A stretch of 64,000 bases of DNA from an uncultured Pseudokineococcus sp. (GCF_947495735.1 NZ_CANMAA010000002.1:434001-498000); one strand, 5' to 3'; shown: positions 50,448 through 59,412, counted from the stretch's first letter. Program-made: numbers and translations. The notes: generated from the letters alone by a model not told the origin.

Positions 50448-51622
50448 CCGCTCACCGCCGCCCGCCTGCCCAGGTCGGCCCGCAGCACGAAGGCGTCGCC
50501 GTCGCGGTCCGCCGTGACGTCGCCGCCCAGCGGCGCGAGCCGCTCCCGCAGCCCGACCAGGCCGTTCCCCCCGCCCGCCCCGGAGCGCGGTTCGGGGCCG
50601 TCGCCGCCGGGCTCGGCGAGCACGCCGTCGTTGAGGACCACCACCGCGCCACCGTCCCACGTCACGACGACCCGTCCGGCGCGGGAGTGCCGGAGCACGT
50701 TGGTCACCGCCTCGCGCACGACCCACGCGGCCGGCTCCCTGCGCTCCGGCGGGACGTCGTCCACGTCGACCTCCACGACCAGCTCGATGCCGGCCGAGCT
50801 CAGCAGCGACGCGGCGCCGTCCAGCTCCGTCGCCAGGTCGCTGGCCCGGTAGCCCCGCGCCAGCTCCCGCACCTCCTTGAGCGTCGCGTGGGCGACGCCG
50901 CGGACCTCGAGCATGCTCTCCGCCGCCCGCGCGTCGCCGCGCGCGGCCAGCGTGGACGCGAGCTCGGACTGGACGGCGATCGTCGCCAGCCGCCGGCCCA
51001 TCACGTCGTGGACGTCCCGGGAGAAGCGCAGCCGCTCCTCGGCCACGGCGAGGGCGGCGCGGGTGCCACGGGCCCGGTCGAGCTGGCGGACGACGTCCTT
51101 GAGCCACAGCGAGACGCGGATCGTGAAGAGGACGAACACCCCGCCCAGCACGCAGATCGCGACGAGCGACGGCCGGCCGCTGGTCGCGGGCACGGCGGCG
51201 CTGGCCAGCACGACGGCCACGGCCCACGGGCGGGCCCGGAGCGCGGACAGCGACCACACGAGCGGGAACCACACCAGCAGGGCGGCGCCGAGCCGCAGCC
51301 CGTAGGGCAGGAGCAGCACCCCGGCCGTGGCCAGGCCCGAGCCGACCAGCAGGGGCAGCAGCTGCGGCCACGGCGTCGGCCCGTCGGCCGGGTGCAGCCG
51401 CAGGCCGGCCCGCAGGGCGGTCGTCGCCGCCAGCCCCAGCAGCACCACCGCCGCGACCAGCAGGACGGCGACCTCCTGCTCCGGCCGCTCCTGGCGGAGC
51501 AGCTGCGTCAGGAACACCACCGGCATGAACCAGAGCAGCACGTGCAGCGACTGGTCGGTGTAGAGCTCGACCCACTCGACCTGCGTGCGCGGGCGGCGTG
51601 CGGCGCGTCCGCCTCGGGTCAT
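50444..51622 (-). CDS. Sensor histidine kinase (DesK/YvfT-like)
   Basis: 392-aa kinase. Six predicted helices (about residues 25-165) form a membrane sensor without a large outer domain. A linker helix (LDRARGTRAALAVAEERLRF) leads to the His box SRDVHDVMGRRLATIAVQSE, then HATPase_c with VVREAVTNVLRHS and GGGNGLVGLRERLAPLGG. DesK-type kinases sense membrane state; YvfT-type kinases control neighbouring ABC-2 transporters. ATG 51622 overlaps the permease stop by ATGA, so it is translationally coupled. Confidence 0.94.
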   Translation of the reverse strand: MTRGGRAARRPRTQVEWVELYTDQSLHVLLWFMPVVFLTQLLRQERPEQEVAVLLVAAVVLLGLAATTALRAGLRLHPADGPTPWPQLLPLLVGSGLATAGVLLLPYGLRLGAALLVWFPLVWSLSALRARPWAVAVVLASAAVPATSGRPSLVAICVLGGVFVLFTIRVSLWLKDVVRQLDRARGTRAALAVAEERLRFSRDVHDVMGRRLATIAVQSELASTLAARGDARAAESMLEVRGVAHATLKEVRELARGYRASDLATELDGAASLLSSAGIELVVEVDVDDVPPERREPAAWVVREAVTNVLRHSRAGRVVVTWDGGAVVVLNDGVLAEPGGDGPEPRSGAGGGNGLVGLRERLAPLGGDVTADRDGDAFVLRADLGRRAAVSG

Positions 51623-52443
51623 GCCCGAGGTTCCCACCGCATCGAGCGCTGGGCCAGCAGCAGGGCCAGGGCCGTCCAGGCGAGCAGGACGAGCAGCGGC
51701 TGCAGGGCCTGCGCCCAGGTGCCGTCCGCCCCACCGCCGAGCCAGGCGAGCTGGACGAGGGTGTCCAGGGCCCCGCCGGGCGTGCGCTGCAGGACCTCGG
51801 CGACGCCCTCGGGGACGAGGGCGACGACCGAGCCGGCGACGGCGAGCAGGAGGACCGGGGCGCTGGTCAGCTGGGCGGCCTCGGCGTTGCGGGTCCAGGA
51901 CGCCGTCCACAGCGCGAACGCCACGAACATCACGCAGGCCGTCACCACCATGAGCGCGTACAGCGCCAGGTCCGCCGGCCACGGCATCCCGAGGGCGACG
52001 GCGACCGGGACGACGACCGCGGCGACCAGGACGGCCACCACCACCCCCGGCAGGGCGAGGGCGAGGACGAGCTCGGCGTCGGTGGTCTCGCCGGTGCGCA
52101 GCCGCTTGAGGACGAGCTCGTCGCGCCGGGTCACGACCACCGAGAGCAGGTTGTAGAAGACGGGGAACAGGTAGGCGAACAGCAGGGCGAGCGAGACGGT
52201 CGAGGCACCGGCGGCGGGCTCGTCCGCGGTGACGGCGAGCATCACCAGCGGCGCCAGCGGGAGGAGCACGCCGTCGACGAGGGTCAGCCGGTTGCGGACC
52301 AGCAGCCGGGCGTTGGCCGCGGCCAGGCCGCCGACCCGTCGGGCGTCGGGGACGGACGCCCGGGGGGTGGTGCGGGTGGTGGTGCTCATGTCGGGGTGCC
52401 TCCGTCGGGCGTCGGGACCGGGCTGCTGGGTGGGGGCGCTCAT
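51619..52443 (-). CDS. ABC-2 type transporter permease
   Basis: 274-aa membrane subunit with six predicted helices. The first follows the motif AAANARLLVRNRLTLVDGVL; then VTRRDELVLKRLRTGETTDAE, a characteristic ABC-2 loop, and helices through LLVLLAWTALALLLAQRSM. ATG 52443 lies in an ATGA overlap with the ATPase stop, the same coupling as the other pairs of the operon. A second in-frame ATG at 52389 with GGAGG upstream would give 256 aa and is a real alternative. Substrate unknown (drug, lipid or peptide export). Confidence 0.9.
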   Translation of the reverse strand: MSAPTQQPGPDARRRHPDMSTTTRTTPRASVPDARRVGGLAAANARLLVRNRLTLVDGVLLPLAPLVMLAVTADEPAAGASTVSLALLFAYLFPVFYNLLSVVVTRRDELVLKRLRTGETTDAELVLALALPGVVVAVLVAAVVVPVAVALGMPWPADLALYALMVVTACVMFVAFALWTASWTRNAEAAQLTSAPVLLLAVAGSVVALVPEGVAEVLQRTPGGALDTLVQLAWLGGGADGTWAQALQPLLVLLAWTALALLLAQRSMRWEPRA

Positions 52444-53426
52444 GCCGGGGCGCTGCCGTCGGCGATCGCGAGGAAGACCTGCTCCAGGCTCGCGGTGCGC
52501 GCGTCCAGGCCCTCGAGGTGGACGTCGTGCTCGCGGCACCAGGTGAGCAGGTCGGTCAGGACGGGCTGCAGGTCCGGTGTGCGCAGCGAGGTGGTGCCGG
52601 CCTCCGCGCCGACCTCGACGTCGCGCGCCGGCAGCCGCAGGTCGGCTGCGAGCCGGTCGCCGAGCGCGGGGTCGAGGCTGCGGAAGGAGATGGTCGAGCG
52701 GTGGCCGGCCGCGATCTCGGCGGGCGTACCGGAGCGGACGAGCAGACCCGCGTGCATGACCTCGAGCCGGTCGGCGAGGGCCTCGGCCTCCTCCAGGTAG
52801 TGCGTGGTGAGCAGCACGGTGCAGCCGTCCTCCCGCAGCCGGCGCACCAGGCGCCACACCTCGCGCCGGCTCTCGGGGTCCAGCCCCGTGGTCGGCTCGT
52901 CGAGCATGACGAGCTCCGGGTGGCCGAGCAGGGTGCACGCCAGGTCGAGGCGGCGGACCTCGCCGCCGGACAGCGAGCGCACCCGGGTCGCGGCGCGCCC
53001 CGTCAGGTCGAGCATCTCGAGCGCCTCGGCGACCGGACGTGCGCCGGTCACCGTCGCCGCCCACATCCGCAGCGTCTCCTCGACGGTCAGGTCGCCGGAG
53101 AAGCCGCTGGTCTGCAGCAGCACCCCGATCCGGCGCCGGACCCGCGCCCGGTCGCCGACGGGGTCCAGGCCGAGGACCTCCACCGTGCCGCCGTCGGGGC
53201 GGTTGATGCCCTCGAGGACCTCCAGCGTCGACGTCTTGCCCGCGCCGTTGGTGCCCAGCAGGGCGGTGATGCTGCCGCGCGCGACGTCGAGGTCGATGCC
53301 GCGGACGGCGTCGAACGCGTCGGCGCCCCTGCCGTAGGTGCGGCGCAGACCGCGCACCCGGACGGCCGGGGTCTCCTGCGACGCGGAGGGCTGCCGGGAG
53401 GGGACGTGCTGGGCGGTGGTGGGCAT
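52440..53426 (-). CDS. ABC transporter ATP-binding protein (DrrA/CcmA type)
   Basis: 328-aa ATPase of an ABC-2 exporter. Walker A GTNGAGKTSTLEVL, Q-loop GVLLQTSGFSGDLTV, signature SLSGGEVRRLDLACTLL, Walker B LVMLDEPTTGLD, H-loop LLTTHYLEEAEALAD. The C-terminal ~85 residues form the DUF4162-like regulatory extension ending ASLEQVFLAIADG, as in DrrA. It is the first gene of the operon with permease, kinase and regulator; a self-regulated export system is likely. ATG 53426 has no clear ribosome-binding site. Confidence 0.94.
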   Translation of the reverse strand: MPTTAQHVPSRQPSASQETPAVRVRGLRRTYGRGADAFDAVRGIDLDVARGSITALLGTNGAGKTSTLEVLEGINRPDGGTVEVLGLDPVGDRARVRRRIGVLLQTSGFSGDLTVEETLRMWAATVTGARPVAEALEMLDLTGRAATRVRSLSGGEVRRLDLACTLLGHPELVMLDEPTTGLDPESRREVWRLVRRLREDGCTVLLTTHYLEEAEALADRLEVMHAGLLVRSGTPAEIAAGHRSTISFRSLDPALGDRLAADLRLPARDVEVGAEAGTTSLRTPDLQPVLTDLLTWCREHDVHLEGLDARTASLEQVFLAIADGSAPA

Positions 53427-53612
53427 GGCTCAACCCTGCGGCCTGCTCGGGGCCGCGGGCGGTGCGCGGCGTCACCGGTCGAGGTGCGTCTCGCACGGGC
53501 GACCCGTGACATCTGTCACCGCTGCAGCTCACCTCCGGTCGTCCACCCCTGGTGCGTCGCCCGAGCGCCGAGGGTGCGCGGCCCCTCGTCGAGCAGCCCC
53601 TCCCCCGTCCGG

Positions 53613-54104
53613 TCAGCCTCGGAGCAGTCCGGCGTCCCGGGCGAGGACGGCGAGCTGGACGCGGCCCTCGAGGTCCACGCGGGTCAGGAGGCGCGAGACG
53701 TGCGCCTGGACGGTGGCCGGTGACAGGTGCAGCGCACCGCCGATCTCGGCGTTGGACAGCCCCCGCCCGACGCCGGCGACGACGGACCGCTCCCGGTCGC
53801 TGAGGCCCTCCACGAGAGCGCGGGCGCGGTCGTCACCGGTGTCCTGCGTCGCGCGGGCGATGAGCAGGCGGGCCACGGACGGCGACAGCGCGGGGCGCCG
53901 GCCGCTGCGGTGCGGACGGCCTTGACGATCTGGGCGGGCGGGATGTCCTCGAGCAGGAACCCGTCGGCCCCGGCGCGCAGGCTCGCAGGACGTGCTCGTC
54001 GGCGTCGAAGGCGGTCAGCAGGACGACCGCGGGGCGCGGCTGCCCCTGAGGGCGCTGGGCGAGGACCTGCTCGGTGGCCCGCGCCTGAGACGCACGACCA
54101 CCCA
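53613..54104 (-). pseudogene. Decayed LuxR-family response regulator
   Basis: Minus-strand remnant of a response regulator in three frames. Frame 1: ATEQVLAQ ... AVVLLTAFDADEHVLRA. After a 1-nt deletion near 53985, frame 2: LRAGADGFLLEDIPPAQIVK then AVRTAAAG. After a second 1-nt deletion near 53900, frame 3 up to the stop: ARLLIARATQD, then LSDRERSVVAGVGRGLSNAE and LSPATVQAHVSRLL (LuxR HTH). The first ~70 residues with the phospho-Asp are missing. The last frame could still express 87 aa (ATG 53876), but it lacks a receiver. The lost partner kinase is not in the window. Confidence 0.8.
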
Positions 54105-54161
54105 CCTCGCCCCAGACGAGCGGCGCGTGGTCGCGGTGCCGGGTGGCCAGGCTCCTCGCTC

Positions 54162-54540
54162 GTGCACGCCGGAGCCCTCGAGGCAGAGCAGGACGCCGTC
54201 GCCGCGGTGGCCGACCCGGACCTGCCGGTGCCCCCGTGGCAGCCCTGGACCGTCGACGCGCTGGTGGCGCGCACCGCGGGCGTCCACCGGTGGGCGGCAG
54301 CTGTCACCGCCCTCCCTCCTGCTGCAGGCCTGCTCGACGACGGCCCCTACGAGCAGGCCGCCCGCGCCGACGACGACGTGCGGGCCGCGGCAGCCCTCCG
54401 TCGCGCCCTGGCGGACCCGGCGAGGCCGTGCCCGACCCTCGTGGGACCGGGCGTCACCGCCTGGTGGGCGCGGCGCCAGCTGCACGAGGTGCTCATCCAC
54501 CACCACGACCTCGCACAGGCGCTGGGCCGGGCCCGGCGCA
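54162..54540 (+). pseudogene. Truncated maleylpyruvate isomerase/DinB-like protein
   Basis: The frame from GTG 54162 gives an MDMPI N-terminal domain: AVADPDLPVPPWQPWTVDAL, TAGVHRWAAAV, GVTAWWARRQLHEVLIHHHD (metal-binding His cluster region). It then runs into antisense-like sequence at about 54540, where the next gene's promoter and start occur. The usual C-terminal MDMPI_C domain is absent. Intact family members are 200-270 aa mycothiol- or bacillithiol-dependent enzymes. A deletion likely fused this 5' part to the cyclase-like gene. A short translated product is possible. Confidence 0.6.
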
Positions 54541-54553
54541 CTACCTTCTCGTC

Positions 54554-55645
54554 ATGGTGGACCGCGCCCTGCTGGCCTGGCTCCTGGAGTCCGACCCGAG
54601 CTTGCGCTGGCAGGTCCAGCGCGACCTCGCCGACGAGCCGGAGGACGTCTGGTCGGCCACGCGCGCCAGCGTGGCCACCGAGGGCTTCGGGGCCCGGCTG
54701 CTCTCCCTCCAGGACGAGGACGGCCGGTGGGCCGGCGGCGCCTACTTCCCCGCCGACGCGAGCGAGGAGGAGGCGGGACAGCCCTGGACGGCGACGACCT
54801 GGTCCTTGGGCGCGCTGCGCGAGTGGGGCGTCGAGCCCTCGGCGCTGCGCCCCGACACCGCGGGGCTGCTGGCGCGCAACGCCCGGTGGGAGTACGACGA
54901 CCTGCCCTACTGGGGCGGTGAGGTCGACGCCTGCGTCAACGGCTGCACCCTGGCCGACGGGGCGTGGCTGGGCGCCGACGTGACAGCGATCGCCGACTGG
55001 TTCCTCGACCACCGCCTGGCCGACGGGGGGTGGAACTGCGAGTGGGTGGAGGGGTCGACCCGCTCCTCCTTCCACTCCACCCTGAACTCCCTGGTCGGCC
55101 TCCTCGACCACGAGGCGCGCACGGGCGGCTCGCCGGCGCTGCGCCAGGCGCGCCACGACGGGGAGGGCTACCTCCTCCAGCGGGGTCTGGTGCGACGGTC
55201 GAGCACGGGGCAGGTCCACGCGCCGTGGGCCACCCACCTGGCCTACCCCTACCGGTGGTACTACAGCACCCTGCGCGCGCTGGACTACCTCCGCGCCGCG
55301 GCCCTGCACGATGACCGGCCCCCCGACGAGCGCATGGCCGAGGCCGTCGAGCTCGTGCGCGAGGCCCGCGACGCCGACGGCACCTGGCACCAGCAGCTGC
55401 GGCACGAGGGCCGCACCTGGTTCGACGTCGACGCCAGCCCCGGCGAGGCCTCGCGGTGGCTGACCTTCCACGCGCTGCGCGTGCTCACCTGGTGGGACAC
55501 CCGACCTCCACCCCCCGGCGCGTCGAACCGGGAGGCAGCCGAAGAGGCGTCCCCCGCGCCCCGCCTCCCCGCCCCGTCCACGGCGAGCCCGCTCCACCCG
55601 GACGAGAGGCCAGGGACAGCCCCCATCGCACTCGGACCGGGCTGA
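54554..55645 (+). CDS. Squalene/hopene cyclase-like alpha-toroid protein
   Basis: 363-aa protein with alpha6-alpha6 toroid repeats of the prenyltransferase/squalene-cyclase type: LLSLQDEDGRWAGGAYFP, TTWSLGALREWGVEP, WFLDHRLADGGWNCEW and ARDADGTWHQQLRHEGR. These QxxDGxW-like (QW) repeats match the cyclase fold, but length is half that of hopene cyclase (~630 aa). The DXDD protonation motif is not visible (closest VEGSTRSSFHST), so terpene cyclisation is doubtful. Small free-standing relatives are unassigned. TACCTT (54542-54547) 6 nt before ATG 54554 indicates a leaderless gene. The final ~40 residues are Pro/Ala-rich. No isoprenoid genes nearby. Confidence 0.82.
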   Translation: MVDRALLAWLLESDPSLRWQVQRDLADEPEDVWSATRASVATEGFGARLLSLQDEDGRWAGGAYFPADASEEEAGQPWTATTWSLGALREWGVEPSALRPDTAGLLARNARWEYDDLPYWGGEVDACVNGCTLADGAWLGADVTAIADWFLDHRLADGGWNCEWVEGSTRSSFHSTLNSLVGLLDHEARTGGSPALRQARHDGEGYLLQRGLVRRSSTGQVHAPWATHLAYPYRWYYSTLRALDYLRAAALHDDRPPDERMAEAVELVREARDADGTWHQQLRHEGRTWFDVDASPGEASRWLTFHALRVLTWWDTRPPPPGASNREAAEEASPAPRLPAPSTASPLHPDERPGTAPIALGPG

Positions 55646-55810
55646 CGGCCGGCCTCCGGCGGTCCGACAGCGGATGGCGGTCTCAGGAGGTCGTCGACCG
55701 GGGGACATCCAGCCGTCGACGTCCTCCGGCGCCGCACCGTGCGAGGCGGTCGGGTGGCGTCTGCGCGAGGACCAGCGACCCGTGCCCTCGGCGTCGTACC
55801 GTCGTCGGTC

Positions 55811-56116
55811 GTGGAGGATCAGCCGGAGCGGGCGCTGGTCCGGGTCTTCCCCGACTACGGCGCCGAGTGGCCGGTCTGGGGACCGGACGACCTCACCGAT
55901 CCCGAGAGGTTCTCGCCACGGCTCGTCACCGACCTCCGCGAGTGGCAGGCGCGCTGGGAGCAGGAGCGCGGCGACCCGGAGCGCTACCGCAGCGGGAGCA
56001 ACGCCCCGGGCCGTCAGCGCGACCTGGACCGGCTGGCGCGACACCTCGCCGCCGAGCTCCGCGGACTCGCTGACGTGCGGACCGACACCTGGTCGAGCAC
56101 GGACGAGGACGGCTGA
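55811..56116 (+). CDS. Hypothetical protein, 101 aa
   Basis: Soluble acidic protein, probably mostly helical: VRVFPDYGAEWPVWGPDDLT, DLREWQARWEQERGDPERYR and RDLDRLARHLAAELRGLADV. It is rich in Trp, Glu and Arg. The opening pattern (two short strands with PVWG, then a helical body) recalls small actinomycete proteins of unknown function. TACCGT (55797-55802) 8 nt before GTG 55811 fits the leaderless rule and was used to choose the start. No operon partner. Confidence 0.72.
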   Translation: MEDQPERALVRVFPDYGAEWPVWGPDDLTDPERFSPRLVTDLREWQARWEQERGDPERYRSGSNAPGRQRDLDRLARHLAAELRGLADVRTDTWSSTDEDG

Positions 56117-56180
56117 ACGCCCCGCCGCCTCCTGGCGACGAGACGTCCCGCAGCCGACCGCCGACCGGCTCAGACGTCGA

Positions 56181-56480
56181 TCATCGACCGTTCCCCGCCT
56201 TCATCGAGCGCTGAGCCGACGCAGGACCGCGTCCGCCACGCCACGCCACGCCCGGTCGGGTCGTCGACGGCCAGGTGGGTGCCGGTTGCCCAGGGCGCGC
56301 GATCATCGACAGCACGACGTCGCGCAGGCGATCGGGGCTCACACCCATCGCCGTCAGAACGTGGGTGGCGCGGGTGCCCGGCTCGAGCACGTGCGACCAC
56401 AGCACCGCCGATCCGGGCTCCTGCTCGCGCGTCAGAGCTCCGGCCTCAGCGCCAGCAGGCGATGACCCGGGCCTCGGCGA
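56181..56480 (-). pseudogene. Remnant of a Clp N-terminal (double-Clp-repeat) protein
   Basis: The minus-strand frame contains SAVLWSHVLEPGTRATHVLT then AMGVSPDRLRDVVLSMIARP, matching the second half of a Clp_N repeat (helix, GTRA turn, ALGV.PD.LR..V). The preceding sequence is Gly/Ser/Arg-rich without a start, and the C-terminus drifts into low-complexity (GVAWRGGRGPASAQ). Small Clp_N-only proteins are common in actinomycetes. The rest of 56117-56726 shows no gene, so I read this as decayed. Confidence 0.5.
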
Positions 56481-56726
56481 AGCTGGCTCGCCCGCCACGA
56501 TCAGCGACCTGGACGATCGCCTCACCGACGGCCGTGCTGACCCCTCGTGCGTGGCTGCCGCCACCCCGCCGCCGTCCCGCTCGGCGTCGCCGACCGGAAC
56601 GCCCCGCGCACCCCCGGCACGAGTGACGTCGTCACCGAGCACCCGAGGCCGGTGTGCGCACCCGCGCTGCTCCGGTGGCGCGCCGTGGACGGCCGGCGGG
56701 CTGGTCTCGTCCCTGCGTGACGGCCG

Positions 56727-56915
56727 TCAGTGCTGTCCGGCAGGGCCGTTCGGGTCCCGACTCCGCCGCACGAGCACCAGCACGGACGCCGCAGCAGCTG
56801 CCACCGCCAGCGCCGCGAGCAGGACCCTGAGACCGGTGCTGTCCACAGCCGGCATCACGACGACGAGCGCGATCGCCACGGCCGCGTAGACGTACGGGTT
56901 CCCTCGTCGCAGCAT
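56727..56915 (-). CDS. Small two-helix membrane protein, 62 aa
   Basis: Short basic start MLRRGNPY, two hydrophobic helices (VYAAVAIALVVVMPAV and LLAALAVAAAAASVLVLV) and basic tail RRSRDPNG. TAGGGT (56922-56927) 6 nt before ATG 56915 supports it as a real leaderless gene. Function unknown. Confidence 0.75.
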   Translation of the reverse strand: MLRRGNPYVYAAVAIALVVVMPAVDSTGLRVLLAALAVAAAAASVLVLVRRSRDPNGPAGQH

Positions 56916-57060
56916 CTCGCGACCCTAGCGAGCGTCTGCAGCGCCCCGCGCACCTCCAGGACCGCCACGGGCCGACGCGGGGAGGTCCTCCCGCGCGTGG
57001 TGCGCGACACCACCGGCGGCGGCAGCCGCTGCCGCGCCGAGGGCCCCTGGGCCGAGCTGG

Positions 57061-59412
57061 TCAGCCGCCCACGAGAGCCCGGGCGAGCGCGGGGTCGAGC
57101 CCCGGGGAGGTGAGCACGTGCAGCCGCTGCGTCGGCCGCGTCATGGCCACGTAGAGGTCGTGGGCGCCGGCGCGGGGGTCCTCGGCGTCCGGCCCGCCGA
57201 GGACCTCGGCGGGCTCCACCAGCACGACGGCGTCGAACTCCAGGCCCTTGGAGTCGGCGACCGTCATGACCGCGACCGGGTTCTCGAGGGCGCCCGGCCC
57301 GGTGGCGACCGGCACCCGGGCGCCGTCCGGCGACCGGAGGCGGCCCACCAGCGCCGACGCCGTCTCCGCCAGCCGCGCCGGCGGGCACAGCACCGCGAGG
57401 CGACCACCGGCGGTCCGCCCCGCCTCGGCGGCGACGACCTCGCGCAGCGCCTCGGCGCGCTCCTCCCCGAGCGCGGGGAGCTCGGTGAGCTCGGGCGGGC
57501 CCTCCCCCTCGCGCACCGACGTCGGCGTGCGACCCGGCGCGCCGCTGAGCGCGAGGACGGCGGCCGCGGCGTCCATCACCTGCTGCGGCGTGCGGTAGTT
57601 GACCGTCAGCTCCACCAGGCGCCAGCGCCCCTCGGCGAAGGGGTCCAGGACCTCGCCCCAGGCGGAAGCGCCTGCCGCAGATCGGGTCTGGGCCAGGTCA
57701 CCCACGACCGTCATGGACCGGCTGGGGCAGCGGCGCACGAGCAGGCGCCACATCATCGGCGAGAGCTCCTGCGCCTCGTCGACGACGACGTGACCGAAGA
57801 CCCAGGTGCGGTCTCCCCCAGCACGCTCGGCGACCGTCAGGGTCGGGGCGCTGTCGCCGAAGCGCTCCGCGAGGTCCTCCGCGGAGACGATGCCGCCCCC
57901 GGCTCCCGAGTCGAGCACGTCCCGGGCGAAGGCCACCTCCTCGGCGCGGCGGCGCTCGGCGTCGCGCCGCGCGTGCGCGGCCTCGGCGCCCTCGTCGGCG
58001 CCGAGCAGCTCGGCGGCCTCGTCGAGCAGCGGCACGTCGTCCACCGTCCACGGCGCGTCGGCGGCGCGCTGCAGCAGCGCCTGCTCGCGCGCGTCGAAGA
58101 GGCCCTCGGCGGCCTCCGCGAGCCGGTGGGGCCGGGTGAGAAGGTCCCCGAGCAGCTTCTGCGGCGACATCGGCATCCAGGCGAGGTTGAGCGCCACCCG
58201 CACGTCGCGGGAGGCCCGCAGGTCGGCCACCACGGCGGGGCGGTCCTCGGGCTCGAGGCGGTTGCCCTGCGCCCGGCCGACGAGGTCGGCCAGGTGCAGC
58301 AGCAGCTCGCGCACGAAGCCCTCGCGCGCGTCGTTGTGCGCCTGGCCGGTGGCCCGGGCCCGCGCGCGGGCCCGCTCGACGGCGCGCGGCGCCAGCACGA
58401 CCGTCGTCCCCTCGACGTCGAGGCGCTGCGGCTCGGCGGGGACCCGCTGCCGGGCGGCGACGGCGCGGGCGAGCACCTCGAGCCAGCGCGCGTCCCCCTT
58501 GAGCCGGGCGACGGCCGGCCGGTCCGCCTCGCGGGCGTCCACGCCCGGGTAGAGCTGGCCCGCCGTCGCCGTGAGGACGCCGTTCTCGCCCAGCGAGGGG
58601 AGCACCTGCTCGATGTAGCGCAGGAAGACGGGGCTCGGCCCGACGACGAGGACGCCGCTGCGGGCGAGCCTCTCGCGGTGGGCGTAGAGCAGGTAGGCGG
58701 CGCGGTGCAGGGCCACCGCCGTCTTGCCCGTGCCCGGTCCCCCCTGGACGACGAGGACGCCGCGGGCGTCCGAGCGGATGACGGCGTCCTGCTCGGCCTG
58801 GATGGTCGCGACGATGTCGCCCATCCGCCCCGTGCGCTGGGCGCCGAGGGCGGCCATCAGCGCGCCCTCGCCGCCGAGGGCCACGAGCATCTGCTCGGCG
58901 AGCCCGTCGACGTCGAGCACGTCGTCCTCCAGGCCCGCCACCGTCCGCCCGCGCAGGGACAGGTGCCGGCGCCGGACCACGCCGGCCGGCCGGGCCGCGG
59001 TCGCCTGGTAGAAGGGCTCGGAGGCCGGCGCGCGCCAGTCCACCAGCAGCCGGCGCTGGGCCTCGTCGGCCAGGCCGAGGCGGCCGACGTAGCGGGTCTC
59101 GCCGTCCCGCAGGTCGAGCCGGCCGAAGACGAGCCGGTCCTCCACGGCGTCCAGCTGCGCCAGGCGCCCCTCGTGCAGGGCGGCGAAGGAGTCGCGCTCC
59201 GAGCGGTTCTGGTGGGTGCCGGTGGTCTCCGAGCGCCGCACCGCGGCGAGCTCGGCGGCCGTGCGGCGCCGGAGGTCGTCCAGGCGGTCGTAGCGCTCGT
59301 CGGCGGCGTCCTGCTCGGCCGCGACCTGCTGCGCGCGGGCGTCCGTCGCGTCCGGCGCGGGGGCCGGCTCGTCGCCGGGGCGGGTCTGGGCGGGGCTCGG
59401 GTCGGCGGTCAT
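57061..59412 (-). CDS. HelD/HelR-like RNA polymerase recycling ATPase
   Basis: 783-aa UvrD/Rep-like superfamily 1 ATPase of the actinobacterial HelD class. An acidic N-terminus and coiled coil (AEQDAADERYDRLDDLRRRT) form the arm that enters the RNA polymerase secondary channel. Walker A VVQGGPGTGKTAVALHRAAY, Walker B/DEAQ VFGHVVVDEAQELSPMMWRL, motif III GDLAQTRS, motif V/VI VADSKGLEFDAVVLV and LYVAMTRPTQRLHVL. HelD removes stalled polymerase from DNA; the HelR branch confers rifamycin tolerance in Streptomyces and mycobacteria. Which branch this belongs to cannot be settled by eye. Its stop and the lysA gene are not coupled (73-nt gap upstream). Confidence 0.9.
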   Translation of the reverse strand: MTADPSPAQTRPGDEPAPAPDATDARAQQVAAEQDAADERYDRLDDLRRRTAAELAAVRRSETTGTHQNRSERDSFAALHEGRLAQLDAVEDRLVFGRLDLRDGETRYVGRLGLADEAQRRLLVDWRAPASEPFYQATAARPAGVVRRRHLSLRGRTVAGLEDDVLDVDGLAEQMLVALGGEGALMAALGAQRTGRMGDIVATIQAEQDAVIRSDARGVLVVQGGPGTGKTAVALHRAAYLLYAHRERLARSGVLVVGPSPVFLRYIEQVLPSLGENGVLTATAGQLYPGVDAREADRPAVARLKGDARWLEVLARAVAARQRVPAEPQRLDVEGTTVVLAPRAVERARARARATGQAHNDAREGFVRELLLHLADLVGRAQGNRLEPEDRPAVVADLRASRDVRVALNLAWMPMSPQKLLGDLLTRPHRLAEAAEGLFDAREQALLQRAADAPWTVDDVPLLDEAAELLGADEGAEAAHARRDAERRRAEEVAFARDVLDSGAGGGIVSAEDLAERFGDSAPTLTVAERAGGDRTWVFGHVVVDEAQELSPMMWRLLVRRCPSRSMTVVGDLAQTRSAAGASAWGEVLDPFAEGRWRLVELTVNYRTPQQVMDAAAAVLALSGAPGRTPTSVREGEGPPELTELPALGEERAEALREVVAAEAGRTAGGRLAVLCPPARLAETASALVGRLRSPDGARVPVATGPGALENPVAVMTVADSKGLEFDAVVLVEPAEVLGGPDAEDPRAGAHDLYVAMTRPTQRLHVLTSPGLDPALARALVGG

